In this document: one piece after another, positions 1 to 6,782 of the stretch
How positions within the stretch are numbered: the first letter of the stretch is position 1
Layout of the letters: each line of letters begins with the position of its first letter
NCBI GenBank assembly: GCA_049613665.1
Contig: JBMZCV010000176.1
Coordinates: 1-10,384 of the forward strand
From: JBMZCV01 sp049613665
GTDB lineage: Bacteria > Bacteroidota > Bacteroidia > Chitinophagales > UBA2359
Reading direction: 5' to 3'
DNA: 10,384 nucleotides
The notes under the pieces: generated by a model
What the model saw: the letters and a program-made list of their open reading frames with translations, nothing else
Database searches by the model: none
Told to the model about the DNA's origin: nothing
Made by a program: the position numbers and the translations under genes

Positions 1-33
1 CCTAAAGTTATGAACTTTACTCTACTTTACCAA

Positions 34-105
34 ATGATTTCACTTTGAACCAAAACTTTAGTTTTAGGAGCAAGCACAAAAGAACATCGTTATTCTAATA
101 TAGCT
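34..105 (+). other. Coding-like 5' extension of the CoA-binding gene, interrupted by TGA
   Basis: Reading upstream from the ATG at 106 in the same frame gives TKTLVLGASTKEHRYSNIA. This is the expected first beta-strand and glycine-containing loop (LVLGAS) of CoA-binding Rossmann proteins. The frame is open back to 49, but an in-frame TGA sits at 46-48 and no ATG, GTG or TTG lies in frame between 49 and 105. In-frame ATGs at 10 and 34 are beyond the TGA; the one at 34 would give a family-like N-terminus if the TGA were a sense codon. A TTG at 45 is in another frame and would join correctly if the A-run at 52-55 had one base fewer. So the true start is unresolved: nonsense mutation, sequence error, or an unusual start codon. 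TCACTTTG at 40-47 is one base off the TAnnTTTG promoter motif. Confidence 0.6.
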
Positions 106-405
106 ATGAAACGTCTTAATGCTTATGGGCATGAAATTTTGGCTATTGGCGGTAGAAAAGGTGTGGTAGATGGCCACGAAATTTTGACCGAAAAAAAAGC
201 ATTTCAAAACATTCATACCATCACGATGTATTTGTCAGCCAAAAGGCAAGCAGAATATTATGATTATATTTTAAGCTTAAAACCCAAAAGAATTATCTTT
301 AATCCTGGCAGCGAAAATCAAGAATTGGCAAACTTGGCCGAGCAAAACAAGATTGAAGTAGCAGAAGCTTGCACTTTAGTTTTGCTTTCTACGAGTCAAT
401 ACTAA
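106..405 (+). CDS. CoA-binding-domain (Rossmann-fold) protein, first ATG downstream of its expected N-terminus
   Basis: This encodes a small cytoplasmic protein of the CoA-binding Rossmann family (CoA_binding_2 / YccU-like), related to the nucleotide-binding domain of succinyl-CoA ligases. Its biochemical role is not established in most bacteria. Seen here are the strand pattern of a Rossmann fold, a central 'KPKRIIFNPGSEN' segment (family NPG loop), and the C-terminal 'VAEACTLVLL', whose Ala-Cys-Thr is typical of the family. From the ATG at 106 the product is 99 residues. Including the in-frame stretch from 49 it is about 118, which is the usual family length and restores the LVLGAS loop. 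The shorter form would probably not fold or bind ligand properly, so 106 is a minimal boundary, not a trusted start. The stop is 38 bases before the next gene. The family call is firm; whether the gene is intact is not. Confidence 0.72.
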   Translation: MKRLNAYGHEILAIGGRKGVVDGHEILTEKKAFQNIHTITMYLSAKRQAEYYDYILSLKPKRIIFNPGSENQELANLAEQNKIEVAEACTLVLLSTSQY

Positions 406-443
406 AAAAAAGATTTAGTTTGCTTATTTTTGCAATAAAAAAT

Positions 444-1403
444 ATGCTAGTAAAAAGCAAGAATTTTGCACTTTTTTGTTTTGGTATTTTGTTTTTCTTT
501 TTTTCTATAAAAATAGTAGCACAAAACAAAACGGCAACTGATAGTATAGTCATAGAAAAGCAGAAAAATGAACAAAATGTAGAACTGCAAATTTTGACAT
601 GGAATATTCAACTCTTGCCTGCTACTTTTTGGCCCTTGTCGTGGCGTTTTCGTAGCAAACAATATGTGCGTATTCCTTGGATAACTTCTCATTTGAATGA
701 GCAAAATTATGATGTTGTAGTTTTGCAAGAGGTGTTTACAAAACGCATGACTCGCAAGATTAGAAAACAGTTGAAAGCAGAATATCCGTATCAAGTGCGG
801 CCAAAAAACAAAAAAATGAGTTTGCGTTTTAGCGATGGTGTCTTGATAGTCAGCAAAATACCTATCAAAGAAATTGATTATGTTTTTTTTGAAGATAGTT
901 ATAGCCACGATAAAATGGCAAATAAAGGCTGTGTAATCATAGAAGGAGAGAAGCAAGATTTTCGGTTTCAGCTACTTGGCACACATTTACAGTCTATCAA
1001 TAAAGAAGAAGCTCACAAAGTGCGTGAAAGTCAGTGCCGACAAATGAAAACAGCTTTGCTAGACAAACATTTTGAGGCCGATGTGCCACAATTTGTGACA
1101 GGAGACCTCAATGTTCGCAAAAGCATTCCTTTGTGGTACAATAGCATTCTTGAGATTTTAGATGCCAAAGATACGCCTTTGAATGATGAAAAACCTTATA
1201 CTTTTGATAATGAAAATTATTGGGTAAAAACGTTTCACAAACATGATAGCGTACAATTAGATTATGTTTTGCTGCGTGCCAATGACACAAAAACAAGTAT
1301 CGACAACCTAAGTATTCAGCGTTTGAAGAAAGAACACAAAGGCAAAACGATAGATTATGCCGACCATTATGGCGTGTTGGCGAAGGTGTTGTTGAAACGA
1401 TGA
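444..1403 (+). CDS. Secreted endonuclease/exonuclease/phosphatase-fold phosphodiesterase, sphingomyelinase C-like
   Basis: This encodes a 319-residue exported metal-dependent phosphodiesterase. The ATG at 444 is chosen because it directly precedes a signal peptide: a basic start, a Phe/Leu/Ile core, and likely cleavage after VAQ near residue 27. The frame is open further upstream from a TTG at 369, but that would bury the signal. Catalytic positions of the EEP/DNase I fold are all present: Asn54 (TWN), Glu96 (LQEVF), His181 (GTHLQS), Asp221 and Asn223 (TGDLN), Asp273 (QLDY) and Asp307-His308 (DYADHYG). 'DKMANKG' before the GTHLQS strand, 'YTFD' and 'DYADHYGVLA' resemble the bacterial neutral sphingomyelinase (SMase C) branch more than DNase or ExoIII branches. 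The inferred reaction is cleavage of a sphingo- or glycerophospholipid headgroup in the periplasm or outside the cell. The EEP fold is near certain; the lipid substrate is inference. It lies 38 bases after the CoA-binding gene. TATTTTTG at 425-432 fits a -7 motif but sits unusually close to the start. Confidence 0.78.
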   Translation: MLVKSKNFALFCFGILFFFFSIKIVAQNKTATDSIVIEKQKNEQNVELQILTWNIQLLPATFWPLSWRFRSKQYVRIPWITSHLNEQNYDVVVLQEVFTKRMTRKIRKQLKAEYPYQVRPKNKKMSLRFSDGVLIVSKIPIKEIDYVFFEDSYSHDKMANKGCVIIEGEKQDFRFQLLGTHLQSINKEEAHKVRESQCRQMKTALLDKHFEADVPQFVTGDLNVRKSIPLWYNSILEILDAKDTPLNDEKPYTFDNENYWVKTFHKHDSVQLDYVLLRANDTKTSIDNLSIQRLKKEHKGKTIDYADHYGVLAKVLLKR

Positions 1404-1404
1404 T

Positions 1405-1412
1405 TATATTTG
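1405..1412 (+). promoter_or_regulatory. Candidate Bacteroidota -7 promoter element upstream of batD
   Basis: TATATTTG matches TAnnTTTG exactly. It begins one base after the stop of the phosphodiesterase gene and 68 bases before the batD ATG, giving an inferred leader of roughly 50 to 55 bases. No TTG lies at the ideal upstream distance: those at 1377 and 1389 leave gaps of about 25 and 13 bases. The call therefore rests on the -7 motif and its position only. Confidence 0.35.
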
Positions 1413-1472
1413 TTTCAAGAAAAAATCAAGTTCCCAAACCATTCAAATGAATAAAAAAAATGTCATAAATTC

Positions 1473-3311
1473 ATGATTTTCCAGAGAAAAAAATTTTTTA
1501 CCTTAATCATATTGGCGATTGCTATTTTTATGCTGTTTCAGAGTCGGCTCAACGCACAAACCTTTACCGTAACGCCACAAACAGTTAATGTGCAGCAAGG
1601 CGAAACTTTTAATTTGACTTATCTGTTGGAAGGCGATAAAATGCGAAATTTTCAAGCACCTAGTTTTGAAAATTTTATGCTGGTAAGTGGCCCAAGCCGC
1701 TCAACGAGTGTGCAAATTATCAATGGCAGTATGTCGCAACAATCAAGTGTGGGCTATGTTTTGCAGGCTACTAAAGAAGGAAAATTTACGATTCCAGCAG
1801 GCACAATTACGACTAAAAACGGCAAAACTTTACGCTCAAAAAAGGTAAGAATAAATGTGAGTAAAAGTGCCAATTTTGGAAAACGCCAATCTCGAACTTC
1901 GCCACAACAACCAAGCCAGCCATCGCAAAGAGGAGCTACACGAAATATCTCGCCTACTTCGGAAGCAAGTGTTTGGATTGGCGTAGTAACAGATACAACA
2001 GGTGTGTATCAAGGCCAACAAATAACCACCATTTATCGGCTTTATACGAATATTGATGTTACCAATTACGAAATACTTAGCCCACCATCGCTCACAGGTT
2101 TTTGGGTGCAAGACATCACACCAAAACATCGACAAAATCCAGGTACTGAAATTATAGATAATGTGACTTATCGCACGCTCGATTTGAAAAAGTATGCTTT
2201 ATTTCCGCAGCGTTCTGGCACTTTGCCTATTGACCCAATGGAAGTGAAAGTAACGACACGATATGCCGACCCAAATGGTGGGCGAAATATGTGGGGACAG
2301 CCTCGCTATATGAGCCGAGCAATGAATTTGAAAAATGAAAACTTCGATTTGAGCGTTTTTCCATTGCCTGAAGAGGGAAAACCAGATGACTTTTCTGGTG
2401 CAGTTGGCAAATTTTCGTTGAGTGCTACGCTAAATAACCCAAATGTGAGAGAAAACGAGTCGATTATCTATACACTTAGTGTTGTTGGAGAAGGAAATAT
2501 CAAACTCATTGAACTGAATGATTTGGAATTTCCAGAAGTATTTGAAAAATTTGACCCAATTGTTTCAGAAGATATTTACCCAAAACAAGATAAAATAAAT
2601 GGTCGCAAAAAGTTTCAATACACGCTTATTCCTTCAAAAATGGGGCGGCAAACTATTCCGATGCTCGAATTTAGCTATTTCAATCCAGAAACAAAAAGCT
2701 ACGAAACAGCTCGTTCTCGCCCAATCACCGTAAATGTATCGAAAGGCGATGGTAGCAATCAAATTGCGAAAGTATTAGAAGAAGAAAATAAATTGTATGG
2801 CTTGAAAACTAGCACTTCTTTGTCGAAAAAAGGAAGTTACACTTTTGCTTCTTGGTGGTATTGGCCATTGCTGTTGTTGCCGCTTTTTGCCATTCCATTT
2901 TTTTACAACAAAACACAAAAGGAACTTGCCGAATTGTCAGATGTTGTTTCTTTCAAGCGAAAAAGAGCCAATCAAGTCGCTATTTTAAGTCTTAAAAAAG
3001 CAGAAGCGTTTAAGCAACAAGGAGATAAACGAAATTTTTATGATGAGATAATTCACGCACTTTGGAACTACTTGAGCGACCGTTTCAACATTCCATCTAG
3101 CCAACTTTCTAAGGAAAAAATAGCTAGTGAGTTGCGTTTTAATGAAGTGAGTGAGCCAAATGTGGAAAAAGTATTAGCAACGATTACTTACTGCGAAATG
3201 GCTTTATTTGCTCCTGTCGCAGATGCCGACAATTTGGAAGGCACTTATAAAGATACGCTAGATTTGATAAGTGATATTGAGGAGGAAACTAGCGAAATGG
3301 CGAAAGGGTAA
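1473..3311 (+). CDS. batD: BatD-like membrane protein
   Basis: This encodes a 612-residue protein of the BatD family (oxygen-tolerance / aerotolerance operon). Its exact function is unknown; it is thought to work in the envelope with the von Willebrand-factor proteins BatA and BatB and a MoxR ATPase. The order seen is: signal peptide (about 1-28, ending LNAQ); a periplasmic region of repeated beta-sandwich character starting 'TFTVTPQTVNVQQGETFNLTY'; a Ser/Gln/Pro-rich linker near 138-160; a second block starting 'VWIGVVTDTTGVYQGQQITTIYRLYT', a BatD hallmark; then one transmembrane helix near 460-481; and a helical cytoplasmic tail of about 130 residues. Length and topology match full-length BatD. 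ATG 1473 is chosen because the signal peptide starts there. Usual partners (moxR, a DUF58 gene, batA, batB, batC, batE) are not beside it: an exported phosphodiesterase precedes it and a beta-barrel gene follows. Confidence 0.85.
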   Translation: MIFQRKKFFTLIILAIAIFMLFQSRLNAQTFTVTPQTVNVQQGETFNLTYLLEGDKMRNFQAPSFENFMLVSGPSRSTSVQIINGSMSQQSSVGYVLQATKEGKFTIPAGTITTKNGKTLRSKKVRINVSKSANFGKRQSRTSPQQPSQPSQRGATRNISPTSEASVWIGVVTDTTGVYQGQQITTIYRLYTNIDVTNYEILSPPSLTGFWVQDITPKHRQNPGTEIIDNVTYRTLDLKKYALFPQRSGTLPIDPMEVKVTTRYADPNGGRNMWGQPRYMSRAMNLKNENFDLSVFPLPEEGKPDDFSGAVGKFSLSATLNNPNVRENESIIYTLSVVGEGNIKLIELNDLEFPEVFEKFDPIVSEDIYPKQDKINGRKKFQYTLIPSKMGRQTIPMLEFSYFNPETKSYETARSRPITVNVSKGDGSNQIAKVLEEENKLYGLKTSTSLSKKGSYTFASWWYWPLLLLPLFAIPFFYNKTQKELAELSDVVSFKRKRANQVAILSLKKAEAFKQQGDKRNFYDEIIHALWNYLSDRFNIPSSQLSKEKIASELRFNEVSEPNVEKVLATITYCEMALFAPVADADNLEGTYKDTLDLISDIEEETSEMAKG

Positions 3312-3510
3312 AGTTTGTTTTTGAGAAGAGAATTTGAAGATAAAAAATATTAAGAAATTAAGAATTTAGCAAAGCTTAATAGCTTAGAATAAAGAGAACC
3401 CAAAACAACGTTTTCCCTTTTCGTTTCGTTATTTTTGTATAAACATTTAAGCAAAATTTTTGAGCTAAAACATTGATAGTCAAGCTATTAGCACAATTTT
3501 TATGTTTAAA

Positions 3511-3518
3511 TATATTTG
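3511..3518 (+). promoter_or_regulatory. Candidate -7 promoter element upstream of the beta-barrel gene
   Basis: TATATTTG, an exact TAnnTTTG match, lies 28 bases before the ATG at 3547. An upstream start at 3502 would put this element inside the coding region, which supports 3547 as the true start. No TTG -33 box is seen at the expected spacing. A second TAnnTTTG match (TATTTTTG, 3430-3437) lies further up in the same 235-base gap. That gap otherwise holds only weak AT-rich inverted repeats and no clear terminator for batD. Confidence 0.4.
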
Positions 3519-3546
3519 CTTTTTTATTAAAAAAAATCACAAAATT

Positions 3547-4182
3547 ATGAAACGACTTTTATTTTCTCTCGCATTTTTTCTTTGCATTACACTCTTTTTC
3601 TCAAAAAACCTAACAGCACAAAACGAAGCACATATAGCAGATTTGGCAACGAAAAAAAATGTTTCTGGCTTCACAAACCTTACAGAAATAGGCATGGTTT
3701 TGGGCAAAAACGACTTAGGCCAGCAAGCAGGTTTTTCGCTTCAAAACACAACAAGCTATCAAATCGTACCATTACTTGCAGTTGGTTTAGGCATTGGTTA
3801 CACCGATTTAGGCACACGCACCATTACACAAAATTGGGTAATACACACCAATATTCCTATCAAAACTTTCGCATTATTTGGCGATATTCGTGGCGATGTG
3901 TTTAAAAATACTTTAGCAACACCTTTCTACTTTGCGTCTTTGGGCTATGCTTTTACGGCAGCCGAAAACCTAAACGAAGATATCGACCAAACACAAAAAG
4001 GCGGTTTAATGATGAATTTTGGTGGTGGACTAAAAGTAAAAACTCTCTCGAAACGTACATTCACAATTGCGGCTGGCTATCTATCTCAAAAAATGACTTA
4101 TACCGAATTTTGGGAAACGAGCGACTTAGAAAAAAACCTTACTTTCAAGCGTTTGAGTGTGCGTGCAGGCATGAGTTTTTAG
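3547..4182 (+). CDS. Small outer-membrane beta-barrel protein (predicted)
   Basis: This encodes a 211-residue exported protein of the 'outer membrane protein beta-barrel' type common in Bacteroidota; the ligand or role cannot be told from sequence. The signal peptide (about 1-25, MKRLL, a Phe/Leu core, end LTAQ) fixes the ATG at 3547, although the frame is open from 3502. The mature part alternates polar and hydrophobic residues in about eight strand-length blocks with Gly- and aromatic-rich turns, for example 'LLAVGLGIGYTDLG', 'FYFASLGYAF', 'GLMMNFGGGLKV' and 'TFTIAAGYLS'. It ends in 'LSVRAGMSF'; the terminal Phe is the usual signal for insertion by the BAM machinery. A barrel of about eight strands, OmpA/OmpW/OmpX-sized, is inferred. 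It appears to be a single-gene unit with its own promoter candidate. TAG ends the gene. Confidence 0.68.
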   Translation: MKRLLFSLAFFLCITLFFSKNLTAQNEAHIADLATKKNVSGFTNLTEIGMVLGKNDLGQQAGFSLQNTTSYQIVPLLAVGLGIGYTDLGTRTITQNWVIHTNIPIKTFALFGDIRGDVFKNTLATPFYFASLGYAFTAAENLNEDIDQTQKGGLMMNFGGGLKVKTLSKRTFTIAAGYLSQKMTYTEFWETSDLEKNLTFKRLSVRAGMSF

Positions 4183-4529
4183 CTTTTTTCATACTAAAAA
4201 TGTAAAAAAACATACAAAACAATTAATTACATAGACTGATATTTGCAATTTTCGCAGAAAAAAAAGTATTTAGCACAAGCAAAACAAAAGTAATATTTTT
4301 GATGTTTGAGCTAAATGCTTTTTTTTGTAGGAACAACATCGAAATGCAAAAAAGCCAGATGTTTTATTTTGTCGCTTGTTAAATAAAATATCAACCATTT
4401 GTTGTAAAACTTTAAGAACTCCATATACAACTTGGGTCAAAAGCTTTCAAAATAATGTTATCTTTACATCACTAAACGATAGTTACCTACTGCCTATATC
4501 ACGATATTTTTCGCCAAAAAAACTTGCTG
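4183..4529 (+). other. Long AT-rich intergenic region with inverted repeats
   Basis: No coding sequence or RNA gene is recognisable in these 347 bases. TTTTTAG at the end of the beta-barrel gene (4176-4182) can pair with CTAAAAA at 4194-4200, but this all-AT stem is a poor terminator. GTTGTA (4401-4406) and TACAAC (4426-4431) form an inverted repeat with a 19-base loop. TATCTTTA at 4459-4466 is one base off the -7 consensus, with TTG at 4432-4434 about 24 bases upstream. It is the best promoter candidate for the gene starting at 4530 and would give a leader of roughly 58 bases. Confidence 0.4.
4301..4363 (+). repeat. Overlapping inverted repeats that could form alternative hairpins
   Basis: AACATC at 4335-4340 is complementary to GATGTT at 4301-4306 and again to GATGTT at 4358-4363, so only one pairing can form at a time. 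Overlapping these, GCTTTTTT (4317-4324) pairs with AAAAAAGC (4348-4355). A T-rich tail (4362-4370) follows the downstream hairpin. This may be a leader or terminator structure, or chance in AT-rich DNA. Confidence 0.3.
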
Positions 4530-5942
4530 ATGAACGATAGTAAACTCATAGAATTGTATCGCACTTTGTCGAGCCAAGAAAAAAAACAACTACAAGAATA
4601 TGTCTATTGCGATTTTTTGAACAAAAGTCGTGAAGCAGCTCGCCTGTGCGATTTTATTTATCAATCTGACAATTCCAATGCTGCTTTAGACAAAAAAAAG
4701 GCTTATCAATATGCGTTTCAGCAAAAAACTTATCAAGATAGCAAAATGAGACGTTTAATGTCAGCTTTGCTCAAGTTGATAGAAGACTTTTTGTTGTATA
4801 TGTATCAGCAAGCTAACGAAAAAAAACAAAAAATTAATTTAGCAGAAATATACTTTTTGCGAGGCCTGCCAAAACATTTTAATAGCACCATAAGAGGGTG
4901 CGAAAAGCTCCAAAATGCTGATACACAGATAAATGAAGAGTATTATTATCGTCAATATTTGATAGAAGATATCAAAAGCCAATACTTGAGCCGACAAGAC
5001 AAAAGACGCACCGAACCCAATTTGGAACAGGTGTCGCATACGCTCGATGTGTTTTATCTGATTAGCAAACTCAAAAAACTTTGTGCCATCTATGTCTATA
5101 AAAACTTGTTTAAATATGAGTATGATGTAAAAATGTTGGACGAAATTCTCTTGCATATTGCCGAAAATGATTATAGCAATACGCCAGCCATACCTTTATA
5201 TTATTCCGCTTTGTTGGTTTTGATGGGCAAAAATGATAAAGATTATTTTGCGGAGCTAAAATATTTGCTCCACAAACACAACGATTCTTTAGCTTTGCAA
5301 GAAGGAAAAGAACTGCACTTGATAGCTCGAAATTATTGTATAAAAAAGCTCAATAAAGGCGAAGCAAAATATGGGCAAGAACTTTTTGAGCTTTATGAAA
5401 CAGGCTTGAATAATAAAGTGCTTTTTAGCGATGATTTGTTATACACTTGGACATACAAAAATATTGTGGCTGTTGGCCTAAAATTGAAAAATTTTGATTG
5501 GACAGAAAAATTTATTCATCACTACAAATCTTTTTTGCCAACCAAACAACGAGAAGATGCTTTTGCATTCAATTTGGCAAGGTTATTTTTTGAAAAAAAT
5601 GAATACCAACAAGTCATTCAATTGCTCAACACCATGAAAATTGATGAATTGACAGTACAGCTCGATGTGAAAGTCATTTTGCTAAAAACATACTATGAAC
5701 TCGAAGAATGGAATGTTTTATTTTTGCTCATAGATAGTTTCAAAATTTTTTTAAGACGCAAAAAAGGCTTAGGCTACCACAAAGATAACTATCGAAATAT
5801 CATAAAATATGTAAAACAATTGAGCAACGTAAATCATTATGACAAAGAAGCTGTTCAAAAACTGAAACAGGAAATAACAGAAACACATTTATTGACCGAA
5901 AAAAAATGGCTCTTGCAAAAAGTCAATGAACTTATTAAATAA
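4530..5942 (+). CDS. Hypothetical alpha-helical protein, possible helical-repeat (TPR-like) fold
   Basis: I do not recognise a named family or an enzyme motif. The 470-residue product has no signal peptide or membrane segment and appears cytoplasmic. It is almost wholly helical, rich in Leu, Lys, Glu and Tyr, with paired amphipathic helices, for example 'FNLARLFFEKNEYQQVIQLLNTMKIDE' and 'KVILLKTYYELEEWNVLFLLIDSF' near residues 350-410, which suggests a TPR-like scaffold. The opening, 'LIELYRTLSSQEKKQLQEYV' followed by 'FLNKSREAARLCDFI', resembles a set of uncharacterised Bacteroidota proteins with this N-terminal pattern (from memory, not a search). ATG 4530 is preferred over an in-frame TTG at 4524. 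The stop is 6 bases before the DUF2797 gene, so the two are almost surely co-transcribed. A role in protein binding or assembly is inference from fold only. Confidence 0.75.
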   Translation: MNDSKLIELYRTLSSQEKKQLQEYVYCDFLNKSREAARLCDFIYQSDNSNAALDKKKAYQYAFQQKTYQDSKMRRLMSALLKLIEDFLLYMYQQANEKKQKINLAEIYFLRGLPKHFNSTIRGCEKLQNADTQINEEYYYRQYLIEDIKSQYLSRQDKRRTEPNLEQVSHTLDVFYLISKLKKLCAIYVYKNLFKYEYDVKMLDEILLHIAENDYSNTPAIPLYYSALLVLMGKNDKDYFAELKYLLHKHNDSLALQEGKELHLIARNYCIKKLNKGEAKYGQELFELYETGLNNKVLFSDDLLYTWTYKNIVAVGLKLKNFDWTEKFIHHYKSFLPTKQREDAFAFNLARLFFEKNEYQQVIQLLNTMKIDELTVQLDVKVILLKTYYELEEWNVLFLLIDSFKIFLRRKKGLGYHKDNYRNIIKYVKQLSNVNHYDKEAVQKLKQEITETHLLTEKKWLLQKVNELIK

Positions 5943-5948
5943 AAAACA

Positions 5949-6755
5949 ATGACTATAAAACATACTGCTCATTTGCACAAAATGAAAACCCAACTCACTA
6001 GCGAAACCGTAGAATATCGGCTGAAAGTTGATGGCGAAATGCTCTTGCTCAACGAACTGATTGGAAAACCTATCACTATTCGTTTTGCCAACCAAATTAA
6101 TTGCAAACGTTGTGGCAGATGGACTAAAAAATCTTTTGCACAAGGGTTTTGCTATCCTTGTTTTGCAAAAGCTCCCGAAAATTCGCCTTGTATCATCAAA
6201 CCAGAATTGTGTGAAGCACATCTCGGAAAAGGGCGTGATGTAGAGTGGGAAAAAAAACATCATTTGCAAAATCATGTGGTATATTTGGCAGTTTCGAGCG
6301 GCTTGAAAGTAGGCGTAACTCGACACGACCAAGTGCCTACTCGCTGGATTGACCAAGGTGCTTCGCAAGCTATCCGACTCGCAACTGTGCCTTACCGACA
6401 GTTGGCTGGCCGAATAGAAGTAGCTTTGAAAAAGTATGTTTCAGACCGAACAAATTGGCAGCGAATGTTGAAAAATATGGTAGCTACCGACATTGATTTA
6501 GTGGAAAAAAAGCAGGAAATGAAAGCACTTCTAGCAGAAGATTTACAAGCTTATATAGCCGAAAACAACGACATCACGACAATCAACTATCCTGTTATAG
6601 ATTATCCTACAAAAGTGAAAAGTTTGTCTTTCGATAAAATAGAGGAGGCAGTAGGTACACTCATGGGCATCAAAGGGCAGTATCTTATTTTCGATGGCGG
6701 CCGTGTGTTGAATATTCGCAAACACGCTGGCTATTTGGTGGAATGGCGGTTTTAA
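5949..6755 (+). CDS. DUF2797 protein with four-cysteine zinc-binding-like module and GIY-YIG-like segment
   Basis: This encodes a 268-residue cytoplasmic protein that matches the DUF2797 family, whose function is unknown. Seen in order: an N-terminal strand-rich part; a four-Cys module, C52-x2-C55-x12-C68-x2-C71 ('CKRCGRWTKKSFAQGFCYPCF'-like), likely to bind zinc; two more Cys at 81 and 88 with His91; then 'VVYLAVSSGLKVGVTR' and 'RWIDQGASQAIRLA' at about 110-145, with Glu157. The Y112...K-V-G122...R132...E157 order recalls GIY-YIG nuclease folds of the T5orf172 type, so nucleic-acid binding or cleavage is a reasonable inference but unproven. The C-terminal third ends in strands, 'LMGIKGQYLIFDGGRVLNIRKHAGYLVEW'. 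ATG 5949 follows the previous stop by 6 bases; ATG 5982 (residue 12) is an alternative start. It is second in an operon with the helical protein and is followed by a strong terminator. Confidence 0.85.
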   Translation: MTIKHTAHLHKMKTQLTSETVEYRLKVDGEMLLLNELIGKPITIRFANQINCKRCGRWTKKSFAQGFCYPCFAKAPENSPCIIKPELCEAHLGKGRDVEWEKKHHLQNHVVYLAVSSGLKVGVTRHDQVPTRWIDQGASQAIRLATVPYRQLAGRIEVALKKYVSDRTNWQRMLKNMVATDIDLVEKKQEMKALLAEDLQAYIAENNDITTINYPVIDYPTKVKSLSFDKIEEAVGTLMGIKGQYLIFDGGRVLNIRKHAGYLVEWRF

Positions 6756-6782
6756 TTCAAATTATAAAAAATAGAGAAATCT

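Noticed and set aside
46..48. TGA recoded as a sense codon in this organism
   Set aside because: TGA ends the phosphodiesterase gene right after a natural family-like C-terminus (VLLKR), and no other gene here contains an internal TGA, so a changed genetic code is not supported.
447..956. A 169-codon open frame on the - strand
   Set aside because: It lies fully opposite the phosphodiesterase gene, whose catalytic motifs are intact; the antisense product is low-complexity (Phe/Ile/Tyr/His-rich) with no family resemblance.
3372..3385. Short hairpin AAGCT-TAAT-AGCTT after batD as a terminator
   Set aside because: Only five base pairs and no T-run follows, so it is not a credible terminator.
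3582..3905. A 107-codon alternative + frame inside the beta-barrel gene
   Set aside because: It is rich in Arg, His and Trp with no recognisable pattern, while the other frame has a signal peptide and barrel strands.
184..5907. Repeated TTGACCGAAAAAAAA stretch (near 184 and near 5893) as a slippage site or repeat element
   Set aside because: Both lie in frame in genes and encode ordinary Thr-Glu-Lys-Lys; downstream frames are intact, so coincidence in A-rich coding DNA is enough.
5889..6368. A 159-codon open frame on the - strand
   Set aside because: It overlaps the end of the helical-protein gene and the motif-rich first half of the DUF2797 gene; it is a shadow of the coding strand.
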